Shown: piece after piece, positions 7,157 through 14,643 of the stretch
Layout of the letters: every line of letters starts with the position of its first letter
How positions within the stretch are numbered: the stretch's first letter is position 1
DNA from: JBMOPD01 sp049323615
GTDB lineage: Bacteria; Bacillota; Desulfotomaculia; Desulfotomaculales; Desulfocucumaceae
Reading direction: 5' to 3'
Assembly (NCBI GenBank): GCA_049323615.1
Contig: JBMOPD010000088.1
Location: 1 to 25,619 of the forward strand
Length of the DNA: 25,619 nucleotides
Program-made: the position numbers and the translations under genes
Notes under the pieces: generated by a model
Database searches by the model: none
Seen by the model: the letters and a program-made list of their open reading frames with translations, nothing else
Told to the model about the DNA's origin: nothing

Positions 7157-8806
7157 ATGCCTTATCAGCCCCTAACCGAGGAAGAAAAAAAGCTGTACGG
7201 CGTCATTAACAGGGAGAGTATAGACTTTTTCCGCCAGCGGTATAACAGGATAAACCGCTGGGTAATCGCCGACATCACCAGGAGAAGCGCCTACCGCTAC
7301 CCCGATAAGCCGGCCCTTATATACAGGGACATCACCCTTACATACAGGCAGCTGGAAGAAGAATGCAACAGATTTGCCAATGCCCTCCTCTCACTGGGAA
7401 TCAAAAAATACGACCGGGTGGCCATACTGGCCCACAACACCATTCACCACGTAATAACCTGGCTCGGCACGGCCAAGGCCGGGGGGATTTACCTGGCCAT
7501 AAACTACCTGCTGCGGGGCAAGGATATCAGTTTCTGCATAAACCACTCCGAAGCCAAGGTCTTCATAGTGGAGGACGCCCTTTACGGCCTTGTTAAGGAC
7601 GTTCTCGACGACATGCCCGGGGTGAAGACCCTGATCTGGTCAAACCAGGGCAGCGGCGACCCGGCGACCCAAAAGTTTCTCGATTTTGACGGCTGGTATA
7701 AACAGTTCCCGGCCCGGGAACCGGATATCGACCTTTACATTGAGGAACCGGTGCAGATGACGTACACCAGCGGCACGGAAAGCCAGCCCAAGGGCGTGAT
7801 CCTGAGCAACCAGTCGCTGATGGCGCAGTACATGAGCTGCATAATAGACGGCCAGTATACCCCGGAGGATGTCAATATAAACGCTCTTCCCCTTTTCCAC
7901 TGCGCCCAGCGGGATGTCTTCCTGACTCCCTGCCTTTGGGTGGGGAACACAAACGTACTGCTTTTCCAGGCAGACCCCAAATCAATCATGGAAACGGTGG
8001 AAAAATACAAAATCACCATGCTTTTTGCTCCTCCCACGGTCTGGATCGGGCTTTTGAGACACCCTGATTTTGACAGGCACGACCTCAGTTCTATAAACAA
8101 GGGATATTACGGCGCCTCCATTATGCCGGTGGAAGTCCTGAAGGAACTGCAGCGCAGGCTGCCCAACTGCGACCGTTTCTACAATTATTACGGGCAGACT
8201 GAATTGAGCCCCTACCATACCATGCTCAAACCCCAATTCCAGCTGTCAAAGCCGGGATCCGCGGGTATGGCCGGACTGAACATGGAAACCAGGATAGAGG
8301 ATGACAGCCACAACCCCTTAACGGCGGCAGGCGCTTCCGGAGAGATATGCGGCCGGGGGCCGCATGCCCTCATGCTTTATTTCAAGGAGCCTGACAAAAC
8401 AGAAGAGGCCCTTGCCCACGGCTGGTTCCATAGCGGCGATATAGGGGTTCTGGACGAGGACAACTTCATCACGGTGGCCGACCGGAAAAAGGATATGGTC
8501 AAGACCGGAGGCGAAAACGTGGCCAGCCGTGAGGTGGAGGAGGTTATTTACAAGGACCCGCGGGTTTCCGAGGTGGCTGTGGTGGGACTTCCCCATGACA
8601 AGTGGGTGGAGGGCGTTACGGCCATCGTTGTGCCCAAGCAGGGGGAAAGCATAACCTCCGAAGAGATCATCAACCTCTGCAAGGCCGAGCTGGCGCCGTT
8701 CAAGGTGCCCAAGGGGGTTATCCTCATGGACGCCCTGCCCAAAACCCCCAGCGGCAAAATATTAAAAAGAGACCTGCGCCAGGAATTCAAGGATTTCTTC
8801 AAGTAG
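7157..8806 (+). CDS. AMP-dependent acyl-CoA synthetase (fatty-acid type)
   Basis: The enzyme activates a carboxylic acid with ATP to an acyl-adenylate and transfers it to CoA. All core motifs of the ANL family are present: the P-loop YTSGTESQPKGV (203-214), YYGQTE (344-349), GWFHSGDIG (422-430) with the ribose-binding Asp428, the hinge block DRKKDMVKTGGENVASREVE (442-461) and PSGKILKRDLR with catalytic Lys534. The P-loop has Glu-Ser-Gln where TGxP-type enzymes have Thr-Gly. The overall pattern fits medium/long-chain fatty acyl-CoA ligases, but the true substrate could be another acid. The ATG at 7157 has GGAGG six bases before it. An upstream in-frame ATG at 7070 adds 29 residues and is not supported. 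It stands alone, closed by the terminator at 8819. Confidence 0.9.
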   Translation: MPYQPLTEEEKKLYGVINRESIDFFRQRYNRINRWVIADITRRSAYRYPDKPALIYRDITLTYRQLEEECNRFANALLSLGIKKYDRVAILAHNTIHHVITWLGTAKAGGIYLAINYLLRGKDISFCINHSEAKVFIVEDALYGLVKDVLDDMPGVKTLIWSNQGSGDPATQKFLDFDGWYKQFPAREPDIDLYIEEPVQMTYTSGTESQPKGVILSNQSLMAQYMSCIIDGQYTPEDVNINALPLFHCAQRDVFLTPCLWVGNTNVLLFQADPKSIMETVEKYKITMLFAPPTVWIGLLRHPDFDRHDLSSINKGYYGASIMPVEVLKELQRRLPNCDRFYNYYGQTELSPYHTMLKPQFQLSKPGSAGMAGLNMETRIEDDSHNPLTAAGASGEICGRGPHALMLYFKEPDKTEEALAHGWFHSGDIGVLDEDNFITVADRKKDMVKTGGENVASREVEEVIYKDPRVSEVAVVGLPHDKWVEGVTAIVVPKQGESITSEEIINLCKAELAPFKVPKGVILMDALPKTPSGKILKRDLRQEFKDFFK

Positions 8807-8818
8807 CAGAACATCACT

Positions 8819-8851
8819 GGGTCGCCCCCGGAGGGTGGCCCGTATTTTTTT
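8819..8851 (+). terminator. Intrinsic terminator of the acyl-CoA synthetase gene
   Basis: GGGTCGCCC (8819-8827) pairs with GGGTGGCCC (8833-8841) using two wobble pairs around a five-base loop, followed by GTA and seven Ts. Confidence 0.85.
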
Positions 8852-8873
8852 GCCATATGACCTTATACACCTG

Positions 8874-8902
8874 CGGCGGCATTTATAAATATCACCCCGC
8901 CG
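8874..8902. promoter_or_regulatory. Inverted repeat upstream of the hydrogenase gene
   Basis: CGGCGG (8874-8879) and CCGCCG (8897-8902) flank 17 bases that contain the AT palindrome ATTTATAAAT (8881-8890). It sits 40-65 bases before the hydrogenase start and could be an operator or leader hairpin. It does not match the Rex or Fnr consensus as I know them. Confidence 0.35.
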
Positions 8903-8940
8903 ATAAAGAATAACTAAAAAAATAATACGGAGGTGCTCCA

Positions 8941-10773
8941 GTGATAACGCCTGTAACCGGCAATGAAAAAAGCAGCGTTCCTTACGGTGGCGCCGTCCCC
9001 GCCGGGGAGACGGTGACACTGTGGATAAACGACCGCGAGGTGAGTGTAAGGAAAGGGACCAACCTGCTGGAAGCGGCCCGGTCCATAGGCATTGAAGTGC
9101 CGACGCTCTGCTACCTGCGGGGAATAAACGAAGCCGGGGTGTGCAGGGTCTGCCTGGTGGAGGTGGAATCAGGCGGCAGGAGAAGCCTGCAGGCGTCCTG
9201 CGTTTACCCCGCGGCCGGGGGGTTACGGGTTTATACCAATTCCCCCCGGGCCAGGCGCGCCCGCAAGCGGGTGGTTGAGCTGATGCTTTCCGACCACGAC
9301 CTGAACTGTACAAACTGTGCGCGCAACCTCAACTGCGAGCTGCAGCGCCTGGCGGACGAAATGGGCATAAGAAAACTGAGGGTGACCGGAGAACGCCGCA
9401 AGCGCCCCGTAGTACGCAAAAACCCGTTCATCATCCGGGACTACAACAAGTGCATAAAATGCAGGCGCTGCGAGGCGGTATGCCGGGAGGTGCAGGGTGT
9501 CAACGTTTATTCTCCCCAAAACCGGGGCTTTGAGGCGGAAATCGCGCCGGCCTTCATGAAGGACCTGGGAGAGGTTGACTGCATAAGCTGCGGACAGTGT
9601 GTTATGGCCTGTCCCACCGGATCGCTGACCGAAAGGGAATACATCGACGAGGTCTGGCGCGCCATCGAGGATAAGGATAAAGTGGTGATTGTCCAGACCG
9701 CTCCCGCCATTCAGGCCTCCATCGGCGAAGCCTTCGGCATTGCCCCGGGGACCGCCGTCACCGGCAGGCTGGCTGCGGCCCTGCGGAGACTCGGGTTTGA
9801 CATGGTGTTTTCCACCGAACTGGCGGCCGACATCACTATTGTGGAAGAAGCCCACGAACTCCTGGAGCGCCTCGGGGGACACGGGAAGCTCCCCCTGATA
9901 TCCTCCTGCAGCCCGGGCTGGGTCAAGTTCTGTGAGCATTTTTACCCTGAATTCCTTGACAACCTCAGCACCTGTAAATCTCCCATGGAAATGTTCGGCG
10001 CGCTGGCAAAAACCTACCTGGCGGAAAAAATGAACATAGAGCCCAGAAAGATGGTGGTGGTGGCCATAATGCCCTGTACCGCCAAAAAATTTGAAGCGGC
10101 CAGACAGGAACTGGTCACCAGGGGCAGCCGTGACGTGGATTACGTCCTGACCACCAGGGAACTGGCCAGGATGATCAGGGCCGCCGGAATCCGCTTCGAT
10201 GAACTGCCCGACGAGGAATTTGACAGACCCCTGGGGCTCTCCACCGGGGCCGGGGCAATCTTCGCCGCCACCGGCGGGGTGACCGAATCCGCCATCAGGA
10301 CCGCCCTTGCCCTCACCGAAGGCCAGCCGGACACCCCTGTAGAATTCAAAGAAATCAGGGGCCTGCGGGGAATCAAGGAAGCAAAGGTGTTTTTAAAGGG
10401 CCGTGAAGTCAGGATAGCGGTGGCCCACGGCACCAGAAACGCCAGAAAGCTCCTGGAAAGGATAAAGGCCGGGGAACGCTTTGATTTTATTGAAATAATG
10501 GCCTGTCCGGGAGGCTGTGTGGGCGGCGGTGGGCAGCCCATTTTCGGAGCGATAAACAAAAAGGGGCCGCTTCCCGACGACCTCAGGGCAAAGCGGGCCC
10601 AGGCGCTTTACCGTGTAGACGCGAACAAAAAATTTCGCCGGTCCCATGAAAATCCCGCCGTCAAACAAATATACAGGGAGTTCCTGGAAAGCCCCCTGAG
10701 CGAAAAAGCAAAGGAAATTTTGCATACCACCTATACCCCCAGGGGAAGGGTTTTAAACAGGATGCTGCATTGA
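8941..10773 (+). CDS. NADH-type [FeFe] hydrogenase, group A (HydA/HndD-like)
   Basis: This is the catalytic subunit of an [FeFe] hydrogenase (610 residues, cytosolic). In order it carries: a [2Fe-2S] domain (Cys57, 68, 71, 87); a NuoG-like His-Cys cluster (His119, Cys123, 126, 132); two ferredoxin-type [4Fe-4S] sites (Cys171/174/177/181 and Cys214/217/220/224); and the H-cluster domain with SSCSPGW (321-327), MPCTAKKFE (377-385) and EIMACPGGCVGGGGQP (518-533). The C-terminal small-subunit-like tail (FRRSHENPAVKQIYREFL) is intact. Enzymes of this type usually work with NuoE/NuoF-like partners, often in electron bifurcation, but none is in this window. L1 has Ser where the textbook motif TSCCP has a second Cys. 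GTG start with GGAGGTG eight bases before. Confidence 0.93.
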   Translation: MITPVTGNEKSSVPYGGAVPAGETVTLWINDREVSVRKGTNLLEAARSIGIEVPTLCYLRGINEAGVCRVCLVEVESGGRRSLQASCVYPAAGGLRVYTNSPRARRARKRVVELMLSDHDLNCTNCARNLNCELQRLADEMGIRKLRVTGERRKRPVVRKNPFIIRDYNKCIKCRRCEAVCREVQGVNVYSPQNRGFEAEIAPAFMKDLGEVDCISCGQCVMACPTGSLTEREYIDEVWRAIEDKDKVVIVQTAPAIQASIGEAFGIAPGTAVTGRLAAALRRLGFDMVFSTELAADITIVEEAHELLERLGGHGKLPLISSCSPGWVKFCEHFYPEFLDNLSTCKSPMEMFGALAKTYLAEKMNIEPRKMVVVAIMPCTAKKFEAARQELVTRGSRDVDYVLTTRELARMIRAAGIRFDELPDEEFDRPLGLSTGAGAIFAATGGVTESAIRTALALTEGQPDTPVEFKEIRGLRGIKEAKVFLKGREVRIAVAHGTRNARKLLERIKAGERFDFIEIMACPGGCVGGGGQPIFGAINKKGPLPDDLRAKRAQALYRVDANKKFRRSHENPAVKQIYREFLESPLSEKAKEILHTTYTPRGRVLNRMLH

Positions 10774-10803
10774 ATCCATATTGCCGAAAGCCGGCTGATA
10801 AAA

Positions 10804-10824
10804 GGGTCAGGGATTGGGGATTGG
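10804..10824. repeat. Three 7-base units (GGATTGG type)
   Basis: GGGTCAG is followed by two exact copies of GGATTGG between the hydrogenase and GH15 genes. It is one of several tracts with 7-base period in the window. Confidence 0.65.
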
Positions 10825-10882
10825 CACAAATCCCTACCGGAGGTAAAATATTCATAGTGGGAATTAGCTACGGAGGCTTGTC

Positions 10883-12928
10883 ATGCACGATTTCATAGAC
10901 CCTATAATGCCGGGTGGGATAGTGGGCAACGGCAGGATGCTCTGCAGCATCAGGAGTGACGGTTCACTGCACAGGGTGTTCTGGCCGCATATTGACTGGG
11001 GCCAGCACATGGGCATCCTTAAACTGGGCATACAGGATCAGGGAAGGCCTGTCCTCTGGCTTGACGGCGACGGTTTCCAGTACCGCCAGTTTTATCACGA
11101 AAACACCAACATATTTACCACCGAAATGAGACATCCCCACGAAAACATCGATATTTCCCAAACGGATTTTGTCCTGCCGGAGAAAGATGTGCTGGTAAGG
11201 GTGTTTAACCTCACCAACACCGGCACTTCCCCCCGCTCTTTCAATTTTATTGCCTACTGTTCTTTCAGCATTGAAGAATCGGACATCCACGACGGCATGT
11301 ACTACCTTTCCTCTCATCAGGCGCTGGTTCAATTCAGGCGTGATGTGTTTCTCGGCCTCAAGTGCCCGGGTAAAACACCCTATGGATTTCACTGCGGGCG
11401 CAGGAATTCTCCGTCAGATCCCTATGACGGCGCGGGCAGGGGCGAATTCTGGGGAAGCCCCGACAACATAAAATCAGGCGCCGGCGCCCTGGGATGGGGT
11501 ATCGGACAGGTGGGCCCGGGGGAACAGATAATTTTTTCCCTTATTGTGGCCGCCGCCCACAGCGAGGGATCTGTAACCGGGCTTTTGGACCTTCCTCTTT
11601 TGTCCGAACCGGCAGCCCTGCTGGAACAAACTTCAGGGTACTGGGAAAGGTGGCTGGCCCAAGCCAAAGGAAAAAATACTCCGGACACCCCGCTTTTTAA
11701 GAGGTCACTCCTGGCCGTCAAGCTGATGTCGGACCGGACCAGCGGGGCTTCGGTGGCCGCCCCCGAATTCGATTCCCACTACATTGCCAGCGGCGGATAC
11801 GGATACTGCTGGCCCAGGGACGGCATGTTCGCCGCCATGGCGCTGGATGAGGCCGGATACCACCAGGAGGCCGGTATGTTCTACAGATTCGCCGCCAGGG
11901 TGCAAAATCCCGACGGCAGCTGGCACCAGCGCTATTTCATGAACGGCAACCGGGCCCCCACCTGGGGGCAGCAGATTGACCAGGTGGGAGCCGTACTGTG
12001 GGGCTATTATCACCATTTCAGCCTTACCGGTGATAAGAACTTTCTTAACGACATCTGGCCCTCCACATACTCCGGAGCCGGATACCTGGCAAAAAACAGG
12101 CTGCCTGAGAACGGCCTGCCGATCCCCAGCATGGATATATGGGAAGACGAATTTGCCCAGAGCACTTATGCTGCGGCCGCGGTATACGGAGGACTGAAGG
12201 GGGCCGCCGCCCTGGCCGCCGCAATGGGAGACACACAATCGCAGAAACAGTGGAACAAGGCGGCGGAATCACTGAAAAAATCCATACTCTCCCGCCAGTG
12301 GTGCGAAGAGATGGGTACCTTCACCAGGTCGGTGAACCGCCGGGTGTGTGAGTGGGACTACTGCCAGGCCCTTGAGAAGGGGGAGAATGCCTCGGTAATG
12401 CAACTCCCCTGTGCGCCGTACAATTATCACGCCCTCCCGATTGACCGGCGGCTGGACATTGCCCTGCTGGGACTGTGCTTCCCTTACAATGTACTTCCTC
12501 CCGCCGACCCGCGCATGCAGTCCACTGCCTCCGCCATTGAAAACAGTCTCTCAAACAGGCAGGTCGGCGGAATTCACCGCTATGAAGGCGATACCTACGC
12601 CGGGGGGAACCCCTGGGTGCTGGCCACCCTCTGGATGTCTATTTTCCGCTCCCTGCAGGAAGACAGGGACGGCGCCCTGGAATACCTCAAATGGGCCGAA
12701 GCCAATTCCTCCCCCGCCGGCCTTTTGCCCGAACAGGTGCACCGGCACAGCGGGGGTCCGGCCTGGGTGCTGCCGCTCAACTGGTCCCACGCCATGTACA
12801 TCCTGGCCTCCCTGGCCGCCTCGGGCAGGCTGCGGGCCGTGAAATCCGGAATTGGGAAATGGGAATTGGGAATTGGTGAGAGATTGCCGGTGGCCGAAAC
12901 GGTCAATGAAGTTAAACCGCGAAACTAA
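10883..12928 (+). CDS. Glycoside hydrolase family 15 (glucoamylase-like) protein
   Basis: A 681-residue cytosolic enzyme with the two-domain GH15 layout: an N-terminal beta-sandwich (about 1-260, beginning GGIVGNGRMLCSIRSDGSL) and an (alpha/alpha)6 barrel (about 270-650). Barrel landmarks are SGGYGYCWPRDGMFAA (303-318), QIDQVGAVLWG (364-374), PSMDIWEDEF (415-424) with Glu421 as likely catalytic acid, and PAGLLPEQVH (611-620) with Glu617 as likely catalytic base. The probable reaction is hydrolysis of terminal alpha-glucosidic bonds in glycogen, starch-type dextrins or a related glucan. There is no signal peptide, which points to internal glycogen or trehalose-type substrates. GGAGG stands six bases before the ATG. 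The last 28 residues are encoded by, and just after, a 7-base repeat tract and look unrelated to the family. Confidence 0.88.
   Translation: MHDFIDPIMPGGIVGNGRMLCSIRSDGSLHRVFWPHIDWGQHMGILKLGIQDQGRPVLWLDGDGFQYRQFYHENTNIFTTEMRHPHENIDISQTDFVLPEKDVLVRVFNLTNTGTSPRSFNFIAYCSFSIEESDIHDGMYYLSSHQALVQFRRDVFLGLKCPGKTPYGFHCGRRNSPSDPYDGAGRGEFWGSPDNIKSGAGALGWGIGQVGPGEQIIFSLIVAAAHSEGSVTGLLDLPLLSEPAALLEQTSGYWERWLAQAKGKNTPDTPLFKRSLLAVKLMSDRTSGASVAAPEFDSHYIASGGYGYCWPRDGMFAAMALDEAGYHQEAGMFYRFAARVQNPDGSWHQRYFMNGNRAPTWGQQIDQVGAVLWGYYHHFSLTGDKNFLNDIWPSTYSGAGYLAKNRLPENGLPIPSMDIWEDEFAQSTYAAAAVYGGLKGAAALAAAMGDTQSQKQWNKAAESLKKSILSRQWCEEMGTFTRSVNRRVCEWDYCQALEKGENASVMQLPCAPYNYHALPIDRRLDIALLGLCFPYNVLPPADPRMQSTASAIENSLSNRQVGGIHRYEGDTYAGGNPWVLATLWMSIFRSLQEDRDGALEYLKWAEANSSPAGLLPEQVHRHSGGPAWVLPLNWSHAMYILASLAASGRLRAVKSGIGKWELGIGERLPVAETVNEVKPRN
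12848..12875 (+). repeat. Four 7-base units inside the GH15 3' end
   Basis: Copies GGAATTG, GGAAATG, GGAATTG, GGAATTG lie head to tail within the coding sequence, encoding part of the C-terminal tail after the conserved barrel. A change of one unit would shift the reading frame of the last residues. Confidence 0.75.
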
Positions 12929-12949
12929 TTTTTTACCTGGAGGTGGCCC

Positions 12950-13042
12950 GTGGTTACAGAAAGAACCTTCTACTTTATCGCACTCCTGGTATTGGTGGGA
13001 ATGCTGGCCTTCACCCTGGGCTTTCTGTCCTCAAAAAAATGA
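12950..13042 (+). CDS. 30-residue single-TM small protein
   Basis: A GTG start at 12950 is preceded by GGAGGTGGCCC, a strong ribosome binding site. It opens a frame of 30 codons ending at TGA 13040-13042. The peptide begins MVTERTFYF, continues with an uninterrupted hydrophobic stretch of about 20 residues (IALLVLVGMLAFTLGF) and ends LSSKK. This fits a one-pass membrane protein with N-out/C-in charge balance; it is too short to assign to a family. It follows the GH15 stop by 21 bases in the same direction and is likely on the same transcript. Confidence 0.6.
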   Translation: MVTERTFYFIALLVLVGMLAFTLGFLSSKK

Positions 13043-13062
13043 AAATAAGCCCCTTGAGGAAG

Positions 13063-13139
13063 GCTATCAGCTCTCAGCAATCAGCAAACAAATGCCGGAT
13101 AATGCCGGCTTTCCGGCAGCTGATGGCTGACAGCTGACG
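13063..13139. repeat. Two 7-base-period tracts forming an inverted repeat
   Basis: On the left, four units of the form GCTNTCA/GCAATCA run from 13063. On the right, GCTGATG, GCTGACA and GCTGACG run from 13119. TCAGCTCTCAGCAATCAGC (13067-13085) and 13119-13137 pair in 17 of 19 positions. A smaller GCCGG/CCGGC hairpin sits between them. It lies where the small-protein gene and capA converge, so it could also end transcription from both sides. Confidence 0.7.
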
Positions 13140-13144
13140 GCTTG

Positions 13145-14278
13145 TCAAGGAAGCTTCTGTATGTCGCCCTTTGCATCTACAGTTGTTTTAAAGGGCCCGG
13201 AAAGGTATTTAATCCTGTCCAGCACCCTTTTTCTCTCATTTCCCCTTAGTATCCTGGTGGTACCGTTATCAACATACGTCGGCAATATCCTGGCTTTGTA
13301 CGATCCGTCACTGCCGGCAGTGACCTGCAGTATGGCCCCTTCCCTGGCCTTCTGAATTGAGGATATGGTAAAGATAAAATTGCCCAGGCTGTATGCAATC
13401 ACTTTTCCCTTGTATATTTCTATGCCCTGCAGGACGTGGGGGTGGTGCCCCACCACTATATCCGCCCCGGCGTCAACAAGCATGCGGGCCAGGTCCACTT
13501 CCTTCCGGTCGGGGAAATCATCGGTTTCATTTCCCCAGTGTATGGAAACTATGGTTATGTCCGCATCCTTTTCAACGGCCTTCACCCTGTCCATCATGAG
13601 CCTGTAATTATGTCCGCTGGCCAAACCGGGGTTATTCTTTCCGGCAATCCAGGCACTCCGGGGTATTACCCTGGAGAAGGCCAGTACCGCCACTTTTTTC
13701 CCATTTTTATGCAGCATTACCGGCGTGGCTGCCTCACTCTCGTTTAACCCGGCCCCGGTAAAAGCTATCTTATTTTCCCTGATAAAATTTATGGTGTCCA
13801 GCATGGCCGCCTGCCCAAAATCAAGCACATGGTTGTTGGCCAGGGTGAGCACATCCACCCCGGCGTTGACAATTCCCTTAAGCACCCGGGGTGACGCCCT
13901 GAAGGTAAACTGCTTGTCTTTTTCCGGGTCACCCCTGTTGCTTATGGAGCATTCGAGGTTGGCAACAGCTAAATCGGATTCCCTGAGCACCCCGGCCACG
14001 TCCCGCCATGGGTAATCGGGCCCGTAGGCCGCCACCGCCTCGCCGACGCCCGCCGCCAGCAAAACGTCGCCCACCAGACTGATTATTATCCTCTCCTGTT
14101 TTTCTCCCGGCAGGCCCTGATTTGTGGTAATTCCATCTTTATTAATCTCCTGGGCGTATGTTTCCTCCGTTTTAAAAATTTTCATGTCCATATCGGCCAT
14201 GGCCAGTCCCGTCAGCAAACCCCCGGAAACAAAGCAGGTCATCACAGCCAGGAGTTTAATAAACAGAAATTTCTTCAT
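13145..14278 (-). CDS. CapA-family protein (metallophosphatase fold), secreted
   Basis: The 377-residue protein starts with a signal sequence (KK followed by a hydrophobic stretch to about residue 28). It then has the CapA/PgsA metallophosphatase-like core: SLVGDVLLA (67-75, Gly70-Asp71), NLECSIS (108-114), LANNHVLDFG (146-155, Asn-Asn-His), SIHWGNE (245-251) and VGHHPHV (276-282). Family members take part in poly-gamma-glutamate capsule synthesis, but many CapA homologues stand alone in Firmicutes with unknown function. No pgsB/capB or capC partner is present, so capsule synthesis is not supported here. GGGGTGATC precedes the ATG. A lone TATAAT on the minus strand at 14337-14342 is a possible -10. 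Confidence 0.87.
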   Translation of the reverse strand: MKKFLFIKLLAVMTCFVSGGLLTGLAMADMDMKIFKTEETYAQEINKDGITTNQGLPGEKQERIIISLVGDVLLAAGVGEAVAAYGPDYPWRDVAGVLRESDLAVANLECSISNRGDPEKDKQFTFRASPRVLKGIVNAGVDVLTLANNHVLDFGQAAMLDTINFIRENKIAFTGAGLNESEAATPVMLHKNGKKVAVLAFSRVIPRSAWIAGKNNPGLASGHNYRLMMDRVKAVEKDADITIVSIHWGNETDDFPDRKEVDLARMLVDAGADIVVGHHPHVLQGIEIYKGKVIAYSLGNFIFTISSIQKAREGAILQVTAGSDGSYKARILPTYVDNGTTRILRGNERKRVLDRIKYLSGPFKTTVDAKGDIQKLP

Positions 14279-14336
14279 ATGATCACCCCGTGATTAATAC
14301 ACAAGGAGCCTGATTAAAAGTACCAGATATACCAAA

Positions 14337-14342
14337 ATTATA
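14337..14342 (-). promoter_or_regulatory. Possible -10 box for the capA-like gene
   Basis: TATAAT read on the minus strand, about 60 bases upstream of the ATG. The hexamer 17 bases further upstream does not resemble TTGACA, so this is only a candidate. Confidence 0.35.
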
Positions 14343-14375
14343 CCGCAAGCCATTACAGTTTTGGGGAAAATTTTT

Positions 14376-14417
14376 AAAAAAAGCCGCCCTCGCGGGCGGC
14401 GCCGCTGTTCCAGCGGC
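14376..14417 (-). terminator. Tandem GC-rich hairpins with T-run
   Basis: Read leftward, a hairpin GCCGCTG/CAGCGGC (14401-14417, three-base loop) is followed by GCCGCCC/GGGCGGC (14383-14400, four-base loop) and then seven Ts (14376-14382). It is a very strong intrinsic terminator, well downstream of putA and just upstream of the capA-like gene. Confidence 0.85.
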
Positions 14418-14569
14418 GGGAATTCAGAATTCAGAATCCAGAATCAGAATGCTTACAGCCTTTCCTAAAGCCCGGCTCCTTCTTTTGGGACGTACAATAC
14501 TTTAGAGGTTGCTATCGAAAGGGAGAAGGCATCAATCGCTTTAAATCGACATATACTTTCTTTAACGGT
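14418..14569. other. Gene-free stretch between two terminators
   Basis: Together with the flanking terminators this fills the 365-base gap between the capA-like gene and putA. It contains the repeat tract at 14420. On the minus strand it also holds an open stretch of about 33 codons ending at 14465 whose end (AIDAFSLSIATSKVLYVPKEG) faintly recalls the C-terminus of bifunctional-nuclease (DUF151) proteins. There is no start or ribosome binding site, so at most it is a remnant. Confidence 0.35.
14420..14450. repeat. 7-base-period tract (GAATTCA type)
   Basis: Units GAATTCA, GAATTCA, GAATCCA and a shortened GAATCA follow each other directly behind the tandem terminator hairpins. Confidence 0.65.
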
Positions 14570-14598
14570 AAAAAAAGGCCGCCGGTAACCCGGCAGCC
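14570..14598 (-). terminator. Intrinsic terminator of putA
   Basis: Read leftward, GGCTGCCGG (14598-14590) pairs with CCGGCGGCC (14585-14577) with one wobble around a four-base loop and runs into seven Ts (14576-14570). It starts 46 bases after the putA stop codon. Confidence 0.88.
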
Positions 14599-14643
14599 CT
14601 TTAACTGTCTCCTGTATTCTGACAGATGAGTGCCGACAGCTTT

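Noticed and set aside
10856..10897. Tiny leader frame (GTG, 13 codons) overlapping the GH15 start
   Set aside because: The distance from the upstream GGAGG is about 13 bases and the peptide shows no regulatory feature; chance is likely.
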